From DSNY01 sp016861185 (lineage in GTDB: Bacteria > Pseudomonadota > Gammaproteobacteria > Burkholderiales > Burkholderiaceae_F), in assembly GCA_030263275.1 (NCBI GenBank), contig SZOR01000112.1, positions 1 through 12,786 of the forward strand: a stretch of 12,786 nucleotides of DNA, in the 5' to 3' direction. The translations under genes and the position numbers were made by a program. This document shows positions 6,579-12,477 of this stretch, piece by piece (position 1 is the stretch's first letter; each line of letters opens with the position of its first letter). The notes below the pieces were generated by a model. The model was given only the letters and a program-made list of their open reading frames with translations, was not told the DNA's origin and did no database searches.

Positions 6579-7952
6579 TTAGCACGCGGACGCCGGCCGA
6601 CGCGCGTTTCCGTCGCTGTCGGGCTCGAGTACCGCGATCGATTCGACGTGCGCCGTATGCGGGAACATGTTGACCACGCCCGCTGCACGCAGTTTCCAGC
6701 CGCCTTCGTGGACCAGCACTGCGCAGTCGCGCGCAAGCGTGGCGGGGTTGCACGAGACGTAAACGGCCCGCAGCGGCTTGCGCTCGACGGCGGCGAGCGT
6801 GCGGGCGACGGCCAGCGCTCCTTCGCGCGGCGGGTCGATCAGCACGCGATCGATGCGCTCGAGCTTGGCCTCGCAACGGCGCCAGTCGTCGGCGGTCCAC
6901 GCGAACAGATCGCCGACCTCGAAGTCGGCACGAGCCGCAAGGCGGTTGTCTGCGGCCGCGGCTCTGGCCCGCTGCACCAACCCCGGGCTGCCTTCGATGC
7001 CGAGCACTCGTTCGGCACGCGTGGCCAGCGGCAGCGTGAAATTGCCGAGCCCGCTGAAGAAATCCAGCACGCGGTCGCCTGGCCCGGGAGCGAGTAATCG
7101 GACCGCACAGCGCACGAGCACCTCGTTGATCCGATGGTTGACCTGCGTAAAATCGGTCGGCGCAAACGGCAGGACCACGCCGAATTCGGGCAGGTCGAGC
7201 CTTAACGCCTGGACAGTCGCAGCGTCCATCGGCCGCGCCGTTTCGGGGCCGCCGGGCTGAAGCCACAACGCCACTGCATGCACCCGGGCGAAGCGGTGCA
7301 ACACTTCAAGGTCATCCTGCGTCGGCGACTGCAGCACGCGCAACACCAGCACGACCGCGTCGCCGGCCACGGCCAGCTCGATCTGCGGCAGCCGCTTGCG
7401 CAGCGTGAGTGCGCCGACGAGTTCGCGCAGCGGCACGAGCAGCGCGGCGACGCGTTCGGGCAGCACGTGGCACTCGCGCATGTCCGCGACATAGCTGCTC
7501 GCGCGCTCATGGAAGCCGACCAGCACGCCACCCTTCTTTTCGACGTCGCGCACCGCGAGCCGCGCGCGCTGCCGGTAATGCCACGCGGGTCCGACGATCG
7601 GCCGCAGGATGCCCTCCGCGCGCAGCTTGCCGATGTGCCACAGGCTGTCCTCGAGTGCGCGCTGCTTGATCGCGACCTGCACACGCGCTTCGACATGCTG
7701 CATCGAGCAGCCGCCGCAAGCGCCGGCGTGCAGGCCGAAGTGCGGGCAGCGCGGAGCGACGCGCTGGCTGCTTGCGCGCAGCACCGCGACCGTGCGCGCG
7801 GTTTCGTAGCTCGGCTTGGCGCGCAGGCGCTCGGCGCGCACGCGCTCGCGCGGCAGCGCGCCCTCGACGAAAACAACCTTGCCTTCGCGCCGGGCCACGC
7901 CGCGCCCTTCGAGGTCGAGCGAGTCGACCTCGAGAACGAAGGTTTCGCTCAT
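6579..7952 (-). CDS. rlmD: 23S rRNA (U1939-C5)-methyltransferase RlmD
   Basis: Encodes 457 residues from MSETFVLEVDSLDLEGRG. The frame is open 31 codons further upstream, but that would run into the preceding exonuclease gene. RlmD (RumA) makes 5-methyluridine at U1939 of 23S rRNA and carries an iron-sulfur cluster. An N-terminal TRAM domain (DLEGRGVARREGKVVFVEGALPG-like) is followed by the cluster cysteines Cys69, Cys79, Cys82 (CPHFGLHAGACGGC) and Cys161 (ECHVL). The SAM fold has VLDFFSGLGNFTLPLA, then IDPPREG. The catalytic nucleophile is Cys401 in VYVSCNPATLARDC, and HTAHVES near the end holds the general base region. The first Cys spacing is 9 residues where E. coli has 5. The start is 4 bases after the exonuclease stop with a weak ribosome site. 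RlmD fits better than RlmC or TrmA because of the TRAM domain plus four Cys. Confidence 0.95.
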   Translation of the reverse strand: MSETFVLEVDSLDLEGRGVARREGKVVFVEGALPRERVRAERLRAKPSYETARTVAVLRASSQRVAPRCPHFGLHAGACGGCSMQHVEARVQVAIKQRALEDSLWHIGKLRAEGILRPIVGPAWHYRQRARLAVRDVEKKGGVLVGFHERASSYVADMRECHVLPERVAALLVPLRELVGALTLRKRLPQIELAVAGDAVVLVLRVLQSPTQDDLEVLHRFARVHAVALWLQPGGPETARPMDAATVQALRLDLPEFGVVLPFAPTDFTQVNHRINEVLVRCAVRLLAPGPGDRVLDFFSGLGNFTLPLATRAERVLGIEGSPGLVQRARAAAADNRLAARADFEVGDLFAWTADDWRRCEAKLERIDRVLIDPPREGALAVARTLAAVERKPLRAVYVSCNPATLARDCAVLVHEGGWKLRAAGVVNMFPHTAHVESIAVLEPDSDGNARRPASAC

Positions 7953-7956
7953 CGGT

Positions 7957-8733
7957 TCAGCCCGGCCAAGCGGCGAGATACTCGCGCCAGTGCGGCGCGT
8001 CGATCGCGCGCAGTGCGCCGCGAACGGCGGCGATCTCGTCCGCATACGCCGCAGCGCTCAGCACGCCGCGCATTCTCTGGAAGCGGCACCAGACCAGGTA
8101 GGTGTTGACGACGTCGGTTTCGCAGTAGTCGCGGATTGCGCCGATCCGGCCGTCGCGGTACGCCTCCCAGACGCGGCTGCCGTCCAGGCCGAGTTTGCCG
8201 GCGAAACCGGCGAGCCGCGCCAGCTCGTCGAGCGGCGCGTTGGCGCGCGGCTGGTACAGCGCGAGCAGATCCATCAGGTCCGTGTGCCGCGCGTGATAGC
8301 GGCTGATGTAGTTGTTCCACTTGAAATCGCGGTCGTCTTCGCCCTGATCCCAGTAGCGCGCGGCGGGCACGCCGTGGATCAGCCCGCGATAGTGCAGCAC
8401 CGGCAGATCGAAGCCGCCGCCGTTCCAGCTTACGAGCTGCGGCGTGTAGCGGTCGATCAGCCGGAAGAAGTCCTGGATCAGCTTGGCTTCCTCGTCTTCG
8501 GCCGTGCCGAGGCACTTGACGCGAAAGCCGCCGTCGTCGCGGAAAGCACAGCCGATCGCGACGATCCGATGCAGGTAATGCGGCAGGAAGTCGCTGCCGG
8601 TGCGTTCGCGTCGCTCGGCAAAGGCGCGCGCGGCGATCTCGGCGTCCGCAAGCGCCGCCCACTCGGGCCGAAGCAGCCGCAGCCCGGCCACGTCGGGAAC
8701 GGTTTCGATGTCGAACACCAGCGTCGGCGTCAT
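7957..8733 (-). CDS. Predicted PolB-like 3'-5' exonuclease (DEDDy, DNA_pol_B_exo2 type)
   Basis: Encodes 258 residues of the stand-alone RNase H-fold exonuclease family resembling the proofreading domain of B-family polymerases (I place it in Pfam DNA_pol_B_exo2). All DEDDy motifs are present. ExoI is FDIET (Asp8, Glu10), ExoII is WNGGGFDLPVL (Asp109), and ExoIII is YCETD with Tyr203 and Asp207 in the YxxxD form. HTDLMDLL at about 150-157 is another family landmark. No polymerase domain is attached. It should remove nucleotides from DNA 3' ends using two metal ions, but the substrate and cellular role are not established for this family as far as I know. It sits between rpoS and rlmD, 35 bases after the rpoS stop and 4 bases before rlmD, and so is probably co-transcribed with them. 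No good Shine-Dalgarno site precedes the ATG. Confidence 0.92.
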   Translation of the reverse strand: MTPTLVFDIETVPDVAGLRLLRPEWAALADAEIAARAFAERRERTGSDFLPHYLHRIVAIGCAFRDDGGFRVKCLGTAEDEEAKLIQDFFRLIDRYTPQLVSWNGGGFDLPVLHYRGLIHGVPAARYWDQGEDDRDFKWNNYISRYHARHTDLMDLLALYQPRANAPLDELARLAGFAGKLGLDGSRVWEAYRDGRIGAIRDYCETDVVNTYLVWCRFQRMRGVLSAAAYADEIAAVRGALRAIDAPHWREYLAAWPG

Positions 8734-8768
8734 GCGGCGATTCTATCGGCCGCGCGCCGCGCAGGCAC

Positions 8769-9794
8769 TCAGAACAACGCGTCGCGCTCCACGCCGCGCG
8801 CGAGCAGCGAACGGCGCAGCCGCTGCAGCGCTTCCTGCTGGATCTGCCGCACGCGCTCGCGCGTGAGCCCCAGTTCGGCGGCCACGTCCTCGAGCGTTGC
8901 GGGTTCGCGCGCGTTCAGCCCGTAGCGCCGCTCGACGACGGTGCGCTGCTTGTCGGGCAGCCGTTCGAGCCAGTCGCGGACGAGCTGCTCGATTTCGCGT
9001 GCCAGCGCGACCGTCTCCGGGCTCGCCGCACCGGTGTCGGCGAGCAGATCGATCAGGCTCGAGCCCGGGTCGCTTTCGAGCGGCGTGTCGAGCGAAGCGG
9101 GCAGCTCCGACAGCCGCAGCACGTCGGCGACCTCGTCAACGCTGCGCCCCACCAGATGCGCGATGTCGTCGATCCGCGCTTCGCGGCGTTCGCCCCGCCC
9201 CGCGTATTCGGCCTCCAGATGGCGTTTCGCGCGCAACACCTGATTCAGCTCGCGGACGATGTGCACGGGCAGTCTGATCGTGCGCGCCTGGTTGATGATC
9301 GCGCGCTCGATCGACTGGCGAATCCACCACGTCGCGTAGGTCGAGAAGCGGAAGCCCCGTTCGGGCTCGAACTTCTCGAGCGCATGGATCAGACCGAGAT
9401 TGCCCTCTTCGATCAGGTCGAGCAGGCCCACGCCGCGGTTGACGTAGTGTTTGGCGATCGAAACGACGAGCCGCAGGTTGTGCTCGATCATCGACTGCCG
9501 CGCGTCGAAATCGCCGGCGCGCGCCTGCATGGCGAACAGGTACTCCTGCTCAGGGGTCAGCAGTGGACGCGCGCCGATCGCATTCAGGTACTGCTGGACC
9601 GAATCACCGGCCAGATCGTCGGCCTCGCGCTCGAGTGCAATCGGTGCCTCCGCAGCCGCCGCCGCGCCGGCGTCGGCCAGCACCGTCTCCCCGTCGGGCG
9701 CATCGAGCCCGGCCCCTGGATCGGGGACCGCGTCCGACGCAGCGCTCTCTTCTGCGGGTCCGTCGTCGAGACTGTCGTTCGTCAAGCGCCCCAT
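8769..9794 (-). CDS. rpoS: RNA polymerase sigma factor RpoS (sigma-38)
   Basis: Encodes 341 residues, near the 330 of E. coli. RpoS directs RNA polymerase to stationary-phase and general-stress promoters. An acidic, Ala-rich N-terminal tail (to about residue 62) precedes region 1.2 (DSVQQYLNAIGARPLLTPEQE). Region 2 (about 100-172) has NLRLVVSIAKHYVNRG, LDLIEEGNLGLIHALEKFE and FSTYATWWIRQSIERAIINQ. Region 3 follows (VHIVRELNQVLRAKRHLE), and region 4 ends with the -35 HTH at about 300-330 (LEDVAAELGLTRERVRQIQQ). The context after nlpD separates it from RpoD and RpoH. I prefer the ATG at 9794, because GGAG sits 5 bases before it. A GTG at 9830 would add 12 residues and lacks this. The nlpD-rpoS gap is 51 bases; in E. 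coli the main rpoS promoter lies inside nlpD, but I could not locate an equivalent here. Confidence 0.97.
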   Translation of the reverse strand: MGRLTNDSLDDGPAEESAASDAVPDPGAGLDAPDGETVLADAGAAAAAEAPIALEREADDLAGDSVQQYLNAIGARPLLTPEQEYLFAMQARAGDFDARQSMIEHNLRLVVSIAKHYVNRGVGLLDLIEEGNLGLIHALEKFEPERGFRFSTYATWWIRQSIERAIINQARTIRLPVHIVRELNQVLRAKRHLEAEYAGRGERREARIDDIAHLVGRSVDEVADVLRLSELPASLDTPLESDPGSSLIDLLADTGAASPETVALAREIEQLVRDWLERLPDKQRTVVERRYGLNAREPATLEDVAAELGLTRERVRQIQQEALQRLRRSLLARGVERDALF

Positions 9795-9845
9795 GGCGAC
9801 TCCGGTTCGGCGCCCGACGCAAGGTCGCACACGCCGGCGCGCCCC

Positions 9846-10778
9846 TCAGGGACGCGACGGCAGATACTTCAGCGGATCGACCGGCTTGCCGCGCTGCCGG
9901 ATCTCGAAGTGCAGCTTCGGTACGCTCGAATCGGTCTTGCCCAGTTCGGCGATGCGCTGCCCGCGCTTGACCGTCTGCCCCTGCTTCACGAGGATCTGCC
10001 GATTGTGTGCGTAGGCCGAGATGAAATCGTCCGTGTGCTTGATGATGACCAAGTTGCCGTAGCCCCGCAAGCCGCTGCCGCTGTAGACGACCTGTCCGTC
10101 GCTCGCCGCGAGGACCGGGTCGCCCTCCTTGCCGGCGATACCGATGCCCTTGTTGCGCGCTTCGTCAAAGGTGGCGATCACGCTGCCCGCTGCCGGCCAC
10201 TGCCAGGCAAAGCCGGTGTCGATCGACGCGACAGCCGCAGGTTTCGTCGTTTCCGCCGCCTTCGCCGCCGGCGGGACGGATGGCGCAGCGCTCGCCGCGG
10301 GCGGCAGCGGTGTAGGCGCCTCCGCCGCCGGTGCTGCGCCGAGCGGACGCGCTTCGACCGCCGCCGTCGGCGCGACCGGAACCGCCGCCGCGACGGCCGG
10401 CGCAGCCGCGTCCCCTTCCGGCGGCGTCACTCGCAACGCCTTGCCCACGGCGAGCTTCGACGGGTCGTCGAGCGCGTTCCAGCGCGCGATGTCGCGGAAG
10501 TCCTGCCCGAAGGCGAGCGCGATGCTGTAGAGCGTGTCGCCGCGCTGGACGATGTAGGTGCCGTCCTTCGCCTCGCGTTGCAGCGGCGCGACCGGCGCCG
10601 TCTCGAGCGCGCGGGCCGCCTCGCTGCGCGCGCCGCTGCGGTCGGACTTCTCGACGATCGGCGCCTCGCGGACCGAGGTCACCGTGCACGCGCCGGCGAA
10701 CAGCGCGAGCAGCGCAATCGGCAGCGCGCGACGAAAAAAGAAGGGGCCGTGCGCGTGGAGCGGTTTTTCTGTCTTCAT
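9846..10778 (-). CDS. nlpD: NlpD-family murein hydrolase activator lipoprotein (LysM + degenerate LytM/M23)
   Basis: Encodes 310 residues. A signal sequence (KPLHAHGPFFFRRALPIALL) leads to a probable lipobox, FAGAC, with Cys31 as the lipidated residue. A LysM peptidoglycan-binding domain covers about 74-118 (YIVQRGDTLYSIALAFGQ). An Ala/Pro-rich linker runs to about 186, and a LytM/M23 domain fills about 190-305. The Zn ligands expected in active M23 enzymes are largely lost: the HxxxD site reads Asn209...Gly213, and the first His of HxH is Lys288, while His258 and His290 remain. This matches NlpD, which does not cut murein itself but activates the amidase AmiC for daughter-cell separation. 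It starts 3 bases after the pcm stop with a weak ribosome site, so coupling to pcm is likely. It is the usual gene before rpoS. Confidence 0.96.
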   Translation of the reverse strand: MKTEKPLHAHGPFFFRRALPIALLALFAGACTVTSVREAPIVEKSDRSGARSEAARALETAPVAPLQREAKDGTYIVQRGDTLYSIALAFGQDFRDIARWNALDDPSKLAVGKALRVTPPEGDAAAPAVAAAVPVAPTAAVEARPLGAAPAAEAPTPLPPAASAAPSVPPAAKAAETTKPAAVASIDTGFAWQWPAAGSVIATFDEARNKGIGIAGKEGDPVLAASDGQVVYSGSGLRGYGNLVIIKHTDDFISAYAHNRQILVKQGQTVKRGQRIAELGKTDSSVPKLHFEIRQRGKPVDPLKYLPSRP

Positions 10779-10781
10779 GCC

Positions 10782-11483
10782 TTACGCAGTACCGGGTTTC
10801 AACGGAACGAACCTGACGACTTCGATCGCGCGACGCGCGACGCGGCCGCCGTCGTCTTTGGTGATCAGCGTCAGCCGCTGCTCGGCCGAGCCGACCGGCG
10901 CGACGATGCGGCCGCCCGGCTTGAGCTGTTCGACCCAGGCGGTCGGGACCTGTTCCCCGGCGGCGGCTGCGACGATCGCATCGTACGGCGCCTGCGCGGG
11001 AACACCGTCGGCGCCGTCGGCGAAAACGAGCCGCAGATGCGCGAGGCGCAGCGGGCGCAGGTTCGCGCGCGCCTTTTCATGCAAGGGGCGCACGCGCTCG
11101 ACCGAGATGACGGTGCCGAAGATCTGCGCGAGCACGGCTGCCGCGTAGCCGCAGCCCGTGCCGATCTCCAGTACTTTCGCCGAATTCGCCGCAGCAATGC
11201 CTTCGAGCACGAGTTCGATCGTTCGCGCGACGATGTATGGCCGCGAGATCGTCTGTCCCAGCCCGATCGGCAGCGCGGTATCCTCGTAGGCCCGGCTCGC
11301 GAGGGCCGGATCGACGAACAGGTGCCGCTGCACGGCCGCCATCGCCGCCAGCACGCGGGAATCGCGGATGCCGAGCTCGCGCAAGCGCTCGACCATGCGC
11401 GTGCGCACGCGCTCGGATGCAAGCCCCGTGTTGGCGTGCGTGCCGTCGCCGCGCATGCCTACTTGCGGTTTCGCTGCAGCCAT
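10782..11483 (-). CDS. pcm: Protein-L-isoaspartate O-methyltransferase
   Basis: Encodes 233 residues from the ATG at 11483, or 224 from the ATG at 11456; E. coli Pcm has 208. Pcm uses SAM to methylate isoaspartyl residues formed by protein ageing, starting their repair. Family motifs are VQRHLFVDPALASRAYED, the substrate-binding LPIGLGQTISRPYIVA (about 71-86), SAM motif I VLEIGTGCGY (about 104-113), and the C-terminal AIEVVRFVPLKPG. The 11483 start overlaps the end of surE by 25 bases and has no ribosome site. The 11456 start lies 2 bases after the surE stop with AGTAGG very close to it. Either start is possible. Pairing with surE is conserved and suits a stress-survival operon. Confidence 0.95.
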   Translation of the reverse strand: MAAAKPQVGMRGDGTHANTGLASERVRTRMVERLRELGIRDSRVLAAMAAVQRHLFVDPALASRAYEDTALPIGLGQTISRPYIVARTIELVLEGIAAANSAKVLEIGTGCGYAAAVLAQIFGTVISVERVRPLHEKARANLRPLRLAHLRLVFADGADGVPAQAPYDAIVAAAAGEQVPTAWVEQLKPGGRIVAPVGSAEQRLTLITKDDGGRVARRAIEVVRFVPLKPGTA

Positions 11484-12211
11484 GCGGAGACGATCGGAAG
11501 CTGTTCGTCGTGCGTCAGATCGACCTGCAGCGGGGTGACCGACACGTAACCGTTCGCGGTCGCGTGAAAGTCGGTCCCCGGGCCGGCGTCACGCGCGCTG
11601 CCCGCGCCGCCGACCCAGTAGATCGTTTCGCCACGCGGACTCTCGCTGCGGATGACCGGCTCGGCGTGATGCCGCTTGCCCAGACGCGTGCCGGCGATGC
11701 CGCGGACCGCCGCGTACGGCAGGTTCGGTATGTTGACGTTCAGCAGGAACGGACCGGGAATCGGATCGGCGATGTAACGCGCGACCACGTCGGCGGCGAC
11801 GCGCGCGGCACTGTCCAGATGCGCATAGCCGCGCTCGACCAGCGAAAAGGCCATCGACGGCACGCCGAACAGGAAACCCTCCATCGCGCCGGCGACGGTG
11901 CCCGAATAGATCGTGTCGTCGCCCATGTTCTGGCCGTTGTTGATCCCGGACACGACGAGGTCCGGCGGCTGCTCGAGCAGGCCGGTCAGCGCGATGTGCA
12001 CGCAGTCGGTCGGCGTGCCGTTGATGAAGAGGAAGCCGTTGTCGGCGCGATGCACCGTCAGCGGGCGCGTCAGGGTCAGCGAGTTGCTGGCGCCGCTGTG
12101 GTTCTGTTCCGGAGCGACGACGGTGACTTCACCGAAGGGCCGCATCGCCTCGGCGAGCGCCGCAAGGCCGGGCGCGAGATAGCCGTCGTCGTTGGAAACA
12201 AGGATCCGCAT
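11459..12211 (-). CDS. surE: 5'/3'-nucleotidase SurE
   Basis: Encodes 250 residues, the normal length. SurE is a metal-dependent cytoplasmic phosphatase acting on nucleoside 5'- and 3'-monophosphates and short polyphosphate, linked to stationary-phase survival. The N-terminal metal site is MRILVSNDDGY (Asp8, Asp9). Ser39 and nearby Asn43 lie in NHSGASNSLT, and SGINNGQNMGDDTIYSGTVAGA (about 88-109) supplies the remaining Asn ligand and the catalytic loop. The frame is open upstream through the tRNA fragment, but only MRILVSNDD at 12211 matches the family. No Shine-Dalgarno site is seen. A stable hairpin ends 9 bases before the start codon. It is the first gene of the surE-pcm-nlpD-rpoS series, and the region that would normally carry its promoter has been displaced by the integrated element. 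Confidence 0.98.
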   Translation of the reverse strand: MRILVSNDDGYLAPGLAALAEAMRPFGEVTVVAPEQNHSGASNSLTLTRPLTVHRADNGFLFINGTPTDCVHIALTGLLEQPPDLVVSGINNGQNMGDDTIYSGTVAGAMEGFLFGVPSMAFSLVERGYAHLDSAARVAADVVARYIADPIPGPFLLNVNIPNLPYAAVRGIAGTRLGKRHHAEPVIRSESPRGETIYWVGGAGSARDAGPGTDFHATANGYVSVTPLQVDLTHDEQLPIVSAWLQRNRK

Positions 12212-12220
12212 CAACGAAGA

Positions 12221-12251
12221 GGCCGGTTGACCGCGATGCGGGCAACCGGCC
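12221..12251 (-). repeat. Strong hairpin between tRNA-Pro 3' end and surE
   Basis: GGCCGGTTG (12221-12229) and CAACCGGCC (12243-12251) are perfect 9-base inverted arms. The 13-base centre can add CCGC/GCGG pairs around a 3-base loop after one mismatch, giving a long GC-rich stem. In the surE-sense RNA it ends 9 bases before the ATG. Only TCTTCGTTG follows, so the T run is too poor for a standard terminator. It could be a 3' end or processing signal for the tRNA, or a structure controlling surE translation. Confidence 0.65.
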
Positions 12252-12267
12252 GGCTCCAGGTGTTCCT

Positions 12268-12312
12268 TGGTCGGGGCGGCGGGATTCGAACTCGCGACCC
12301 CTTGCACCCCAT
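12268..12312 (-). pseudogene. 3' fragment of tRNA-Pro(GGG): attachment-site half
   Basis: Read on the minus strand, these 45 bases match the 3' part of a proline tRNA. They include the anticodon loop ATGGGGT (anticodon GGG), the 3' anticodon-stem strand GCAAG, variable bases GGGTC, a T arm with TTCGAAT, the 3' acceptor strand GCCCCG, and an encoded CCA. The 5' half (acceptor, D arm, CTTGC) is absent: the bases before the loop are a run of A followed by unrelated sequence. In the T stem, position 52 A faces 62 C, one mismatch. A truncated tRNA copy ending at the anticodon loop, next to an integrase gene, is the hallmark of a tyrosine-integrase attachment site. The intact tRNA-Pro should lie at the far end of the element, outside this window. 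The fragment cannot be a working tRNA. Confidence 0.88.
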
Positions 12313-12477
12313 TTTTTTCCATCCCGTAGCAGCCGGTTGCAGCGCGTAGCGCAAACCGTTACCGATCAAGTACTTGCACAGATTGCCCCGATTCGCCACA
12401 CCCTGCTACCATGCCGCCGAACCTTACCTATTCCGTCGCTGCTCGAAAAAACTCCCGGCCCGTCCGCGAATCCGGCA
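12313..12477. other. Element-end non-coding region with small inverted repeats
   Basis: About 165 bases between the tRNA fragment and the integrase start, visibly more AT-rich in places than the core genes. It contains a T7 run at the junction (12312-12318); an imperfect hairpin at 12335-12357 (GGTT/AACC outer and GCGC/GCGC inner pairs); a 7-base inverted pair GTAGCAG/CTGCTAC at 12326-12332 and 12403-12409; and a perfect 10-base palindrome CAAGTACTTG at 12367-12376. Such sites suit integrase arm-binding or regulator-binding sequences, but that is inference. No gene was recognised on either strand. Confidence 0.5.
12383..12412 (+). promoter_or_regulatory. Candidate promoter of the integrase gene
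   Basis: TTGCCC (12383-12388) and TACCAT (12407-12412) are 18 bases apart, each matching 4 of 6 consensus positions. The -10 is preceded by TGC, an extended -10 element. Transcription would start near 12419 and give a leader of about 60 bases before the integrase ATG. This was judged by eye only. The right arm of the 7-base inverted pair overlaps the -10, so a regulator could bind there. Confidence 0.4.

Noticed and set aside
8734..8768. Promoter for the exonuclease gene using TAGAAT as -10
   Set aside because: No acceptable -35 lies at the right distance, and a single six-base match in a 35-base gap is weak.
9795..9830. GTG at 9830 as the rpoS start
   Set aside because: The ATG at 9794 has GGAG at good spacing; the extra 12 residues (RPCVGRRTGVA-type) are not family-like.
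9156..11549. A 797-codon plus-strand open frame opposite rpoS, nlpD and pcm
   Set aside because: It is antisense to three firmly identified genes. Its product is an Arg/Ala/Asp-rich composition with no domain, typical of a stop-poor shadow frame in GC-rich DNA.
12212..12322. Upstream extension of surE by 37 codons
   Set aside because: The extension translates the tRNA-Pro fragment, giving the familiar VRIPPP-like tRNA artefact in one frame. SurE proteins begin at MRILVSNDDG.
12313..12399. A complete tRNA-Pro gene
   Set aside because: No D arm, no 5' acceptor strand and no CTTGC pairing partner occurs before the anticodon loop; the sequence there is an A run and element DNA.
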